64,000 nucleotides of DNA from Flavobacterium pectinovorum (GCF_006438875.1 NZ_RCZH01000004.1:310001-374000); one strand, 5' to 3'; counted from the stretch's first letter, positions 33,410 through 41,799 are shown. The notes: a model not told the origin generated them from the sequence alone. Numbers and translations are program-made.

Positions 33410-33502
33410 TTAGAAAGTGTTCCTTGTGTCCTGTAAATATATAAAATTTACAAAAGATTTATCACCAAAGAAATGGGTAAAAAAGATTTTCTGCTCAGAC
33501 AT
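33410..33502 (-). CDS. Possible 30-residue ORF between cysC and the hydroxylase
   Basis: ATG at 33502 to a stop ending at 33410 encodes MSEQKIFFTHFFGDKSFVNF followed by IYLQDTRNTF. It fills most of the 126-base gap and ends 20 bases before the hydroxylase start. It is aromatic-rich with Asp and Tyr, which would suit hydroxylation or sulfation, but it is short, has no clear ribosome site and may be chance. Recorded because modifying-enzyme sets often carry tiny substrate genes. Confidence 0.25.
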   Translation of the reverse strand: MSEQKIFFTHFFGDKSFVNFIYLQDTRNTF

Positions 33503-33515
33503 TAACTTAAAAAAA

Positions 33516-34049
33516 TTAAGCTAAATCCGATAAACTGTTAAGAATAAAATTGTAGAGTTTATGAGTAGAAAAAGGTATTGTTTCAAGATCCGTTTTTAAT
33601 ACTAAATCGGCTTTTGAGGGAACTTCAAAAACATCACTTATTCCCGTAAAATTATTTATTTTATTAACATCATGATCCGGCAGCAGTGCTTTTTTATACA
33701 ATCCCTTGGGATCTCTTTTGATTAAGTTACTTATAGAACAATCCAAAAATACAGTTCTGACAAATTCATGATTCCTCAATTCATTTCTCAGACTTTCATA
33801 AGGATTTATAACCGACATCAGAACAATCGTATCTGCCCCAATAAAATTTCGTCCCACATTAAAAAGCCGTCTGACATTTTCGCATCTGTCTTCTTTGGAA
33901 AATCCTAAATCTTTGCAAATCGTTTTTCTGTAAACATCACCATCAATTACTTCGACTTTATAACTTTTTTCAATTAACAGCTGTCGCACATTTTCTGCTA
34001 ATGTCGTTTTTCCTGAACCTGATAATCCTGTAAATTGTATTAAAATCAT
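33516..34049 (-). CDS. cysC: Adenylyl-sulfate (APS) kinase
   Basis: 177 residues, close to other CysC proteins (about 200). P-loop GLSGSGKTT (8-16), EVIDGDVYRKTICKDLGFSKEDRCENVRR (34-61) and RDPKGLYKKA (near 121) are the family signatures; none of the catalytic positions appears changed. It phosphorylates APS with ATP to give PAPS, the sulfate donor. No sulfate adenylyltransferase (CysDN or Sat) is nearby, so APS must come from a distant locus. Being first in the set with hydroxylase and sulfotransferase, it probably supplies PAPS to the latter rather than to general sulfate reduction. Confidence 0.93.
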   Translation of the reverse strand: MILIQFTGLSGSGKTTLAENVRQLLIEKSYKVEVIDGDVYRKTICKDLGFSKEDRCENVRRLFNVGRNFIGADTIVLMSVINPYESLRNELRNHEFVRTVFLDCSISNLIKRDPKGLYKKALLPDHDVNKINNFTGISDVFEVPSKADLVLKTDLETIPFSTHKLYNFILNSLSDLA

Positions 34050-34210
34050 CGAAAATCTCCTTTGTTTTATTTCACATTAAAACTAAATAATTTGAAAGAC
34101 CGAAACAATAAGTATAAATACGCTTTTATTGTTTACTCAAAAATACTAAAAAGAATTGTGGAACTTTGCGTTACTTTTTTCAAACGATTTGATAACCCGA
34201 ATTTTATTAT

Positions 34211-34606
34211 TTGTGCCTTTAGGTTAAATATTGGTAGTCGTTTTTCAAAGAATCTAAATTCAATTAGTTGTGCCTTTAGGTACAAAATATTGGTAGTTAT
34301 TTGTTACGATGTTGGTTGGCGTGCCGTAGGTACGCAACAAAACATAGCTATTGCGTACCTACGGTCAATGTCATTAAGTTAAGCTTTTTTTCACCACAAA
34401 TTTCACAAATTTTCACAAATTATTAGAATGCTTATCTACCTGCTTTGTCGTTTCGAGGGAAGAGAAATGACAATATTGGGTATAAACTTTATGTCTTTCA
34501 ACATTTTGAGAAAAATTAGAATCAAAAAAGCTTAATGACATTGACCTACGGCACGCTAAATTTATCTCAATTCACATTTTCTACCAATATTTAGTACATA
34601 ACAGCA
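34211..34606. repeat. TTGTGCCTTTAGGTAC...ATATTGGTAG compound repeat with inserted MITE
   Basis: TTGTGCCTTTAGGTTAAATA followed by TTGGTAG at 34211-34237 recurs at 34268-34298 (57 bases apart) and in inverse at 34581-34606 (CTACCAATATTTAGTACATA). Between the tandem pair and the inverse copy is a hairpin GCGTGCCGTAGGTACGC (34319-34335) whose second arm is now split by the MITE at 34365-34544. The 651-base gap between cysC and the sirtuin gene holds no gene I can support. Confidence 0.7.
34365..34544. mobile_element. MITE-like element, copy 2 (about 180 bp)
   Basis: Left end TCAATGTCATTAAGTTAAGC, right end GCTTAATGACATTG. Direct repeats ACCTACGG lie at 34357-34364 and 34545-34552. The interior differs from copies 1 and 3: it holds a CACAAATTTCACAAATT word and a decayed GTCGTTTCGAGGGAAGAGAA ... 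word instead of the GCGCAAAGTCGC dyad. Deleting the element and one flanking copy joins GCGTACCTACGG to CACGC and restores a 17 bp perfect inverted repeat with 34319-34335. Confidence 0.85.
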
Positions 34607-34700
34607 TATAAAAAATTAATGCCAATACTTATAATCCCTTACCTGAACTCACATGGTAACCAACAAAAATTACTATTTTTATCTTTTAATTGAATAAAAA

Positions 34701-35402
34701 ATGAAAAAGAAATTAGTTATTTTAACCGGAGCCGGAATTAGTGCTGAAAGCGGAATCAAAACGTTTCGCGATAGTGATGGTTTATGGGAAGGTCATGATG
34801 TTATGGAAGTTGCAACTCCCGAAGGCTGGAGAAAAAATCAGGAACTGGTTCTTGATTTTTATAACAAAAGACGTCAACAGCTTAAAGAAGTTGAACCTAA
34901 TTTAGGTCACAAAATTTTAGCCGAATTAGAAAATGATTTTGACGTTCATATCATTACTCAAAATGTAGATGATTTACACGAACGCGCCGGAAGCACTAAA
35001 GTTTTGCATTTGCATGGAGAATTACTAAAAGTAAGAAGTGTACAAAACCGCAATTTAATCTTAGGCTGGACAGATGATTTATATACAGGCGATCTGGATG
35101 AAAACGGACATCAATTGCGACCACATATTGTTTGGTTTGGCGAAGATGTTCCGGCACTTGAAGAAGCTATCAAAATCACTGAAACTGCCGATTATTTTGC
35201 CGTTATTGGAACTTCATTGCAAGTATATCCTGCGGCAGGATTGATCTCGTACACGTATAGTATTACACCCGTTTTTTATATTGATCCAAAGCCAATTGCA
35301 ATTCCTAATATTCAGAATAAAGTGGAAGTTATTGCTAAACCTGCTTCTGAAGGTGTAGCGATTTTAAGAGACAAATTATTTGAATTACAAAAAACAGTAT
35401 GA
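34701..35402 (+). CDS. NAD-dependent protein deacylase (SIR2/sirtuin), zinc-free type
   Basis: 233 residues with sirtuin motifs GAGISAESGIKTFRDSDGLWE (10-30), TQNVDDLHERAG, LHLHGEL (catalytic His) and VIGTSLQVYPAAGL. The four zinc-binding Cys of most sirtuins are absent; the whole protein contains no Cys pair. FYNKRR (Y54, R57) matches the YxxR motif that prefers succinyl/malonyl lysine. It would remove acyl groups from Lys with NAD+, giving O-acyl-ADP-ribose. It overlaps the next gene (sterol desaturase family) by four bases. Confidence 0.92.
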   Translation: MKKKLVILTGAGISAESGIKTFRDSDGLWEGHDVMEVATPEGWRKNQELVLDFYNKRRQQLKEVEPNLGHKILAELENDFDVHIITQNVDDLHERAGSTKVLHLHGELLKVRSVQNRNLILGWTDDLYTGDLDENGHQLRPHIVWFGEDVPALEEAIKITETADYFAVIGTSLQVYPAAGLISYTYSITPVFYIDPKPIAIPNIQNKVEVIAKPASEGVAILRDKLFELQKTV

Positions 35403-36091
35403 TCTTCCAATTTTGGTTACAAGAATTATCGCAATACAATTTACTTCCCTTATTTGTTTTCTTTTTGATTGAAAATTTTATACTGATAGTGCTTTCTGTT
35501 ATTCTTGCCAAAATAATCGAACATGACAATACTAAACTAAATAAAACAGATCGAAAATGGGTTTTCTCAACCTTAATTTGCAATACATTTATAACGCTAT
35601 TGGGTTTTGAATTATATCGTTTTGGCATTATTAAAATAGATTTTTTACCATCGTTTTTTTCAATACTAACCGACACTTTATTGTTAGTTATAGTAATGGA
35701 TTTCTTTATGTTTTGTTTCCATTTTTTGGCGCATTACTTAAAATGGTTTTCTGCCATTCACAGACTTCATCACACACATGTCGAAACGAGTGTCTATAGT
35801 TTGTATGTACTGCATCCAATAGAAACTTTAGGATTTGGAATTATCTGGTTGTTTTCAATCACGGTTTTAAGTTTCAATTATCTTAGTATCATTATTTACC
35901 TAATTTTAAATCTATTATATGGAATATTTGGTCATTTGAAAAAAGACATTTTTCCTGATTTCTGGTATAAAAATTATGCTACAAAATGGATTTCAACAAC
36001 TAAATTTCATTCCGATCATCATAAAAATCAATCTCATAATTATGGTTTCTATTTTACCATTTGGGACAAAATCTTTAAAACTATTTTTTAA
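35399..36091 (+). CDS. Fatty acid hydroxylase / sterol desaturase-family membrane protein
   Basis: 230 residues with four hydrophobic helices and the di-iron His clusters: HFLAHYLKWFSAIHRLHHTH (HxxxH and HxxHH), LHPIE, and FHSDHHK. This superfamily oxidises lipid chains or sterol-like substrates at the membrane face. The acceptor lipid is unknown; carotenoid or fatty-acid hydroxylation are the usual options in flavobacteria. ATGA overlap with the sirtuin gene implies translational coupling, although no functional link between the two is evident. Confidence 0.88.
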   Translation: MIFQFWLQELSQYNLLPLFVFFLIENFILIVLSVILAKIIEHDNTKLNKTDRKWVFSTLICNTFITLLGFELYRFGIIKIDFLPSFFSILTDTLLLVIVMDFFMFCFHFLAHYLKWFSAIHRLHHTHVETSVYSLYVLHPIETLGFGIIWLFSITVLSFNYLSIIIYLILNLLYGIFGHLKKDIFPDFWYKNYATKWISTTKFHSDHHKNQSHNYGFYFTIWDKIFKTIF

Positions 36092-36149
36092 ATCTCACTA
36101 TTAAAGGATAATATATCTCTTGTAACTTTCAGAAGTTTTAACAATGACT

Positions 36150-36157
36150 TATATTTG
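36150..36157 (+). promoter_or_regulatory. -7 box TATATTTG before purB
   Basis: TATATTTG followed by CACC fits the -7 consensus. It lies downstream of an in-frame ATG at 36144 and 26 bases before the ATG at 36183, showing that the latter is the real start of purB. Confidence 0.65.
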
Positions 36158-36182
36158 CACCTTTCGAACAAACAACATAACA

Positions 36183-37529
36183 ATGACTACTTTAAACGAA
36201 TTGAATGCCATATCGCCAATTGACGGAAGATATAGAAGCAAAACCCTTTCATTAGCACCTTTTTTCTCTGAAGAAGCTTTAATCAAATACCGTGTATTAG
36301 TTGAGATTGAATACTTTATTGCCTTGTGCGAAGTGCCATTACCACAACTAGCTGACGTAAATTCAAGCTTATTTGACAGTTTAAGAAACATTTATAAAAA
36401 CTTCTCTACTGAAGATGCTCTTTGGATTAAAGAAACGGAGAAAGTAACCAACCACGACGTAAAAGCGGTTGAATATTTTATTAAAGATGCTTTTGAAAAA
36501 CTAGGTTTATCTCAATATAAAGAGTTCATTCACTTCGGATTAACTTCTCAGGATATTAACAATACTGCGATTCCGCTTTCTACAAAAGAAGCTTTTGAGC
36601 AGGTATATATGCCATCTTTAATTACTTTGATTTCTAAATTAAAAGACTTAAGCGTTGAATGGAAGGACATCCCGATGTTGGCTCGTACGCACGGACAACC
36701 GGCTTCTCCTACTCGTTTGGGTAAAGAAATTTTGGTTTTTGTAGAGCGTTTAGAAGAGCAAATGCGTTTGTTGTTTAATATTCCGTTTGCAGCAAAATTT
36801 GGCGGAGCAACTGGAAATTATAATGCGCATCATGTGGCGTATCCGCAAATCGACTGGAAAAAATTTGGTAGTAAATTTGTAGAAACTGATCTTGGTTTAC
36901 ACCACTCGTTTCCAACTACTCAAATTGAACATTACGATCATTTTGCTGCATTTTTTGATGCTTTAAAAAGAATCAACAATATCATTATCGATTTAGATCG
37001 TGATATCTGGACGTATGTTTCAATGGATTATTTTAAACAAAAAATTAAAGAGGGAGAAATTGGATCTTCTGCAATGCCACATAAAGTTAACCCAATTGAT
37101 TTTGAAAACTCTGAAGGAAATTTAGGAATTGCTAATGCTATTTTTGAGCATTTGGCTGCTAAATTACCAATTTCAAGATTACAACGTGATTTAACTGACA
37201 GTACTGTTTTACGTAATATTGGTGTTCCAATTGGACATACAATTATTGCTTTTGAAGCTTCTTTGAAAGGTTTAAACAAATTGTTATTGAACGAAGCTAA
37301 ATTTGCTGAAGATTTAGAGAAAAACTGGGCTGTTGTAGCCGAAGCTATTCAGACTATTTTACGTCGTGAGGCTTATCCAAATCCTTATGAAGCTTTGAAA
37401 GGTTTGACTAGAACAAATGAAGCTATTGACAAAAAAGCAATTCATAATTTTATTGCGACTTTAGAAGTTTCTGATGCTGTTAGAGCCGAATTAATGGCAA
37501 TAACCCCTAGTAATTACGTAGGAATTTAA
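36183..37529 (+). CDS. purB: Adenylosuccinate lyase
   Basis: 448 residues from 36183. Motifs of the fumarase/aspartase superfamily: TEKVTNHDVKAVEYF, HFGLTSQDINNTA, ARTHGQPASPTRLGKE and the signature loop GSSAMPHKVNPIDFENSEGN. It cleaves adenylosuccinate to AMP and SAICAR to AICAR in purine synthesis. Length and motifs are fully typical. A separate -7 box and a strong downstream hairpin show it is a single-gene unit. Confidence 0.98.
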   Translation: MTTLNELNAISPIDGRYRSKTLSLAPFFSEEALIKYRVLVEIEYFIALCEVPLPQLADVNSSLFDSLRNIYKNFSTEDALWIKETEKVTNHDVKAVEYFIKDAFEKLGLSQYKEFIHFGLTSQDINNTAIPLSTKEAFEQVYMPSLITLISKLKDLSVEWKDIPMLARTHGQPASPTRLGKEILVFVERLEEQMRLLFNIPFAAKFGGATGNYNAHHVAYPQIDWKKFGSKFVETDLGLHHSFPTTQIEHYDHFAAFFDALKRINNIIIDLDRDIWTYVSMDYFKQKIKEGEIGSSAMPHKVNPIDFENSEGNLGIANAIFEHLAAKLPISRLQRDLTDSTVLRNIGVPIGHTIIAFEASLKGLNKLLLNEAKFAEDLEKNWAVVAEAIQTILRREAYPNPYEALKGLTRTNEAIDKKAIHNFIATLEVSDAVRAELMAITPSNYVGI

Positions 37530-37551
37530 AGAAAACCTAAAATATTTTCTC

Positions 37552-37583
37552 AAAAAAAGCTATCTTTATCGATAGCTTTTTTT
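37552..37583 (+). terminator. Rho-independent terminator after purB
   Basis: AAAAAAAGCTATC (37552-37564) pairs with GATAGCTTTTTTT (37571-37583) around a six-base loop. Confidence 0.92.
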
Positions 37584-37606
37584 ATTTATAAATCTTGTTG
37601 GGTTTT

Positions 37607-37751
37607 TAGCCCAGAGTGAAATGGAAAGCCTTTTATTCCAAAAACTATATTTTTTTGCAGGAACAGAGCGACCAACGGAAGCTCCTGAAACTGCTTTAAA
37701 AAATAAGTGTTTTGGAATAAAAGCTTGAAATGGAAAGCTGGATTAGCTCCT
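37607..37751. repeat. REP-like element, long form, copy 4 (plus orientation)
   Basis: TAGCCCAGAGTGAAATGGAA at 37607, internal AGCGACCAACGGAAGCTCCT, and GGAAAGCTGGATTAGCTCCT to 37751. Same order and words as 23334-23482. Its arms TTTTATTCCAAAA / TTTTGGAATAAAA pair. It overlaps an in-frame ATG (37707) upstream of the antiporter gene, and ends 22 bases before the chosen start. Confidence 0.75.
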
Positions 37752-37772
37752 GAACAAAAATATACACACCTT

Positions 37773-40010
37773 ATGATTGCCTTAAACGCCGCCGCAGAAA
37801 CTACACACCACTTACAACCTTTAATCAGTGATTTGGGATTAATCCTGATGACTGCCGGAATCGCCGTTTTATTATTTAAATTAATTAAACAACCCTTAGT
37901 TTTAGGATATTTAATTGCGGGTTTTTTAGCCGGAAATCATTTTGATTTTTTCCCCACTATTACGGAGATGAAAAGTGTTGAAGTTTGGGCGGAAATTGGT
38001 GTGATCATTTTATTGTTTAGTTTAGGTCTCGAATTTAGTTTTAAAAAACTGATGAAAGTGGGTGGAACAGCTTCCATAACCGCTATTACCCAGATTATCA
38101 CCATGGTTATAATTGGTTATCTGGTTGGACAATGGATGGATTGGGGAAAAATGAACAGTATCTTTTTGGGTGTTATTTTATCCATTTCTTCTACTACAAT
38201 TATTCTAAAAACCTTTGACGAACTTGGCGTAAAAGCCCAAAAATTTGCAGGAATTGTAATTGGATCGTTAATTGTGCAAGATATTGTAGCCATTTTAATG
38301 ATGGTTTTACTTTCGACAATTGCGGTGAGTCAGCAATTTTCAGGAAGTGAATTATTGATGTCGGTTTTAAAACTTGTATTTTTCCTGACGGCTTGGTTTG
38401 TCGGCGGAATTTTCTTTATTCCAACGCTTCTTAAAAAAGCAAAACATCTACTGACAGATGAGATGTTATTGATAATTTCTCTTGCTCTTTGTTTAATGAT
38501 GGTAAGCTTTGCCTCAAATGTTGGTTTCTCTCCGGCTTTGGGAGCTTTTATCATGGGTTCTATTATTGCAGAAACCACTCAGGCAGAACACATTGAACAT
38601 TTAATAAAACCAGTAAAAGATTTATTTGGAGCGATTTTCTTTGTATCTGTAGGGATGCTTATTGACCCAAAAATGTTATATACACATGCATTACCAGTAG
38701 CTATTTTAACCTTCGTTACTATTATTGGTCAATCTGTGAGTTCTACAGTTGGAGCTTTGTTAGCAGGTCAGCCTTTGAAACAATCCGTACAAACAGGAAT
38801 GAGTCTATCGCAAATTGGGGAGTTTTCCTTTATTATTGCTACTCTTGGAATGACACTAAATGTAACCAGTTCGTTTTTATATCCTGTTGTTGTTGCAGTA
38901 TCTGCTATAACTACTTTTACAACACCGTTTATGGTGAAATATGCTGTACCATTTTCTCATTTTCTGGAACAAAAACTTCCTAAAAAATGGGTCAAAAACA
39001 TCAACCGTTATAGCTTAAATGCACAAGCGATAAAATCGGTAAGCATTTGGCAAAAAGTACTGAACGCCTATATTATACAGATCGTATTACACACTATTAT
39101 TATTACGGCTGTTATTTTATTGTCGGCAAAATTTGTTGCTCCTTTGGTTGCAGATACTAGATTTGGAAACACATTGGCAGCTCTTATTACAATGGTTGTA
39201 ATTGCTCCTTTTTTATGGGCGCTTTCTCTTAGGCGAGTTGCTGTCGAAGAAGTCGAAACTTTATGGGAAGAACGCAAATATCGTGGTGCCTTATTAATGC
39301 TGATTTTGATTAGAATGAGCCTTGGTTTATTCTTTATTGGTTTTTTGCTGAATATCTTCTTTTCTCCTTTAATTGCTTTTATAGCCTTGATTATTGCTAT
39401 TGCCGTATATCAAATATTCCCTAAAAAATTAAACGAGCAATATCATAAAATTGAAAATCATTTTCTAAAAAATCTGAATGATCGCGAAAATAAAAAAATT
39501 GACAGACGATATGCGAATTTAATGCCGTGGGACGGTCACATGTCACTTTTTGTAATTGGCAGAGAATCTAACCTTGCCGGTAAAACCCTGGAAGAACTGC
39601 GCCTTAGAGAATCAATGGGAATCAATATTGCTTATATCAAACGAGGTGATGTGACAATCCCGATTCCAACTAAAAACGAACGTTTGTTTCCCGGTGATGA
39701 AATTTGTGTAATTGGTACAGATGCACAGGTAACTGAATTTACTAAATATCTGAATCAAAATGAAATTGAGGCTGCCAAAAACACTGAAGAATCTGAAATC
39801 GTGCTGCGCCAGATGGAAATTTTCAATGAAGATTTTATCCAAAAAAGCATTGGACAGTTTAGAGGAAAAACGGGTGGTATTGTGGTAGGAATTGAAAGAA
39901 ACGGTAATCGAATTTTAAACCCTGAATCACATTTGATCTTAGGGAAAAACGATATTATTTGGGTCGTTGGCGATAAAAAACGAATGGCTGAGTTGATGAA
40001 AAAAGCCTGA
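37773..40010 (+). CDS. KefB/CPA2-family monovalent cation:proton antiporter with TrkA-C domains
   Basis: 745 residues from the ATG at 37773; the in-frame ATG at 37707 lies within a repeat and is not used. The first 400 residues form about 12 helices with LVLGYLIAGFLAG, LFSLGLEFSF, SSTTIILKTFDELGVKAQKFAG and SLSQIGEFSFIIATLG, typical of CPA2 antiporters. A further hydrophobic block (about 440-560) and two TrkA-C-like domains follow (GHMSLFVIGRESNLAGKTLEELRLRE; GKTGGIVVGIERNGNRI). The regulatory C-terminus probably senses a nucleotide or ligand. Exchange of K+ or Na+ for H+ is inferred. Confidence 0.92.
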   Translation: MIALNAAAETTHHLQPLISDLGLILMTAGIAVLLFKLIKQPLVLGYLIAGFLAGNHFDFFPTITEMKSVEVWAEIGVIILLFSLGLEFSFKKLMKVGGTASITAITQIITMVIIGYLVGQWMDWGKMNSIFLGVILSISSTTIILKTFDELGVKAQKFAGIVIGSLIVQDIVAILMMVLLSTIAVSQQFSGSELLMSVLKLVFFLTAWFVGGIFFIPTLLKKAKHLLTDEMLLIISLALCLMMVSFASNVGFSPALGAFIMGSIIAETTQAEHIEHLIKPVKDLFGAIFFVSVGMLIDPKMLYTHALPVAILTFVTIIGQSVSSTVGALLAGQPLKQSVQTGMSLSQIGEFSFIIATLGMTLNVTSSFLYPVVVAVSAITTFTTPFMVKYAVPFSHFLEQKLPKKWVKNINRYSLNAQAIKSVSIWQKVLNAYIIQIVLHTIIITAVILLSAKFVAPLVADTRFGNTLAALITMVVIAPFLWALSLRRVAVEEVETLWEERKYRGALLMLILIRMSLGLFFIGFLLNIFFSPLIAFIALIIAIAVYQIFPKKLNEQYHKIENHFLKNLNDRENKKIDRRYANLMPWDGHMSLFVIGRESNLAGKTLEELRLRESMGINIAYIKRGDVTIPIPTKNERLFPGDEICVIGTDAQVTEFTKYLNQNEIEAAKNTEESEIVLRQMEIFNEDFIQKSIGQFRGKTGGIVVGIERNGNRILNPESHLILGKNDIIWVVGDKKRMAELMKKA

Positions 40011-40017
40011 GAAAGAC

Positions 40018-40095
40018 ACTAAGTTGCTAAGGTACTAAGTTTTCTAAGTTAAAGAGTTTAAAAAAACTTAGTACCTTAGAAACTTAGCCACTTAG
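40018..40095. repeat. CTAAGTTGCTAAGGTACTAAG dyad, compact form
   Basis: Left arm at 40018-40043 (ACTAAGTTGCTAAGGTACTA...) and right arm 40063-40095 (AACTTAGTACCTTAGAAACT...) are inverted, made of repeated CTTAG words. It sits between the antiporter stop and the convergent peroxiredoxin stop and probably terminates both. Same words as the MITE-split dyad at 28918-29162. Confidence 0.75.
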
Positions 40096-40107
40096 AACCT
40101 TAAAAAA

Positions 40108-40746
40108 TTATTTGTTAGGTTGCGGTGTCATACGTAAATAGGGTTTTATTGGCGTATGTCCTTTTGGGAATTTAGCAGGAATATCACTGTCCGGAACTGC
40201 TGGCGTGATGACTACATCTTCACCATCTTTCCAGTTAGCAGGAGTTGCAACACTATAATTTGCTGTTAATTGTAAACTGTCAATCACACGAAGTAATTCA
40301 TCAAAATTTCTTCCGGTTGAAGCAGGGTACGTTAACGTCAATTTTATCTTTTTATCAGCACCAATTACAAACACAGAACGAACTGTAAATTTATCACTTG
40401 CATTTGGGTGTAACATATCATACAACGTTGCTATTTTTTTATCTTCGTCGGCAATTATCGGAAAATTAACTGTAGTATTCTGAGTTTCGTTAATGTCTTT
40501 AATCCATTCTAAATGTGACTCTAAACCATCTACACTTAAGGCAATAACCTTTGTATTTCTTTTTGTAAATTCCGGAAGATAATTTGCAACAGTTCCTAAT
40601 TCAGTTGTACAAACAGGAGTAAAATCTGATGGATGTGAGAATAAAACTCCCCATGAATTACCTAACCATTCGTGAAAATTGATTGGCCCTTGGGTTGTTT
40701 CTGCATGAAAATCCGGAGCTATATCACCTAATCTTAATGTTGACAT
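40108..40746 (-). CDS. Peroxiredoxin, 1-Cys/Prx6 type
   Basis: 212 residues. The peroxidatic Cys is C46 in HPSDFTPVCTTELG; RSVFVIGADKKIKLTLTYPASTGRNFDELLRVIDSLQ and the long C-terminal arm (GEDVVITPAVPDSDIPAKFPKGHTPIKPYLRM) are typical of Prx6-type enzymes. It reduces hydrogen peroxide and organic peroxides in the cytoplasm using external thiols. No other Cys is evident in the core, in agreement with the 1-Cys mechanism. Single-gene unit, start at ATG 40746. Confidence 0.95.
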   Translation of the reverse strand: MSTLRLGDIAPDFHAETTQGPINFHEWLGNSWGVLFSHPSDFTPVCTTELGTVANYLPEFTKRNTKVIALSVDGLESHLEWIKDINETQNTTVNFPIIADEDKKIATLYDMLHPNASDKFTVRSVFVIGADKKIKLTLTYPASTGRNFDELLRVIDSLQLTANYSVATPANWKDGEDVVITPAVPDSDIPAKFPKGHTPIKPYLRMTPQPNK

Positions 40747-40887
40747 AATTTAATTTTTTTAGTTCCTCTAAAATTACTCAAAAAAAGGACAAAGAAACCA
40801 CGGATTTTCATAAAAAAAGTTAAAAAAACCAAAACTCTACTTTTTCGGTCAATTTTATATAAATAAGTTAAAATACCGTTGTGAATT

Positions 40888-41799
40888 TTAAACAAAACTA
40901 AGAATCAAATACCAAATTGCAAGCGTCAGAAATGAGATTGGAATCCCAAAACCGATCATCATACTACTCAATTTAGGTTTTAATCCGTAGGTCGAAGCCA
41001 AAATTGCTCCCGTAATCATTGGTGCCATAGCAACTTCCATTAAGGTTACTTTTATAGCTTCTGAATGTTGGTTGAAAATAAAAATATACAAAAAGAAAAT
41101 GATAAAAGGGCTTAAAATTAATTTGAAGAAAAGTCCCAATCGTAGAAATCTCCAGTGTTGACTTCTTCGATCAAACTGAAGTTGCAATCCCACAGAAAGT
41201 AATGCCAATGGTGTTACCAAACTTCCTAATTTTAATAAAACCGATTGAATATTAACATCAAACTGGTAGTTAGAAATATTCATTAAACACGCGACAACAA
41301 ACGTCAGGAATGGCGGAAATAAAAGCACTTTTTTGAAAATACTCAAAGCATCGGGACTTCCTTTAGAATAAAAAGCAGCGACAAAAACACCCAAAGTAGA
41401 AACCACAACAAAAGTTCCTGGTTGATCTACTAAAACAGCCGTTTCGAGGCCTTTTTTTCCAAACAAAGCTTCAATTATTGGATATCCAAGAAAAGAACTA
41501 TTGCTTAATCCGGCCGTTAAAATTAAACAGCCAATAAGCTTGTTGGACCAACCAAATCTTCTTCCTAAGAAATGAAAAAAGATAAAAGCCAAAATAAAGC
41601 AAATCCAGCCTGAAGCAATTGGAAACAATAATTCATTACTCCACTTAATTTTTGGAATATGGTATAGAGTTATAGCAGGTAAACAAAAATAAATTACAAT
41701 TTTATTTAAAACCTTATAGATATTCGTTGGAAATCGTTTTACCCTTTGCAAAAGCAAACCTAAAGTAAGGAAGAAAAATATTAAAATAAAGTTGTTCAT
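40888..41799 (-). CDS. AEC-family (auxin efflux carrier-like) transporter
   Basis: 303 residues with ten predicted helices in two five-helix halves. Motifs such as KRFPTNIYKVLNKIVIYFCLPAITLYHIP, LTAGLSNSSFLGYPIIEALFG and EVAMAPMITGAILASTYGLKP match bacterial AEC permeases, which export or import carboxylates or amino-acid-like solutes. Substrate unknown. Lies between the peroxiredoxin gene and a 479-base gap that contains MITE copy 3. Confidence 0.9.
   Translation of the reverse strand: MNNFILIFFFLTLGLLLQRVKRFPTNIYKVLNKIVIYFCLPAITLYHIPKIKWSNELLFPIASGWICFILAFIFFHFLGRRFGWSNKLIGCLILTAGLSNSSFLGYPIIEALFGKKGLETAVLVDQPGTFVVVSTLGVFVAAFYSKGSPDALSIFKKVLLFPPFLTFVVACLMNISNYQFDVNIQSVLLKLGSLVTPLALLSVGLQLQFDRRSQHWRFLRLGLFFKLILSPFIIFFLYIFIFNQHSEAIKVTLMEVAMAPMITGAILASTYGLKPKLSSMMIGFGIPISFLTLAIWYLILSFV

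Noticed and set aside
37707..37773. ATG at 37707 as the start of the antiporter gene
   Set aside because: The first 22 codons are the end of a REP-like repeat shared with 23334-23482; homologous N-termini would begin near 37773.
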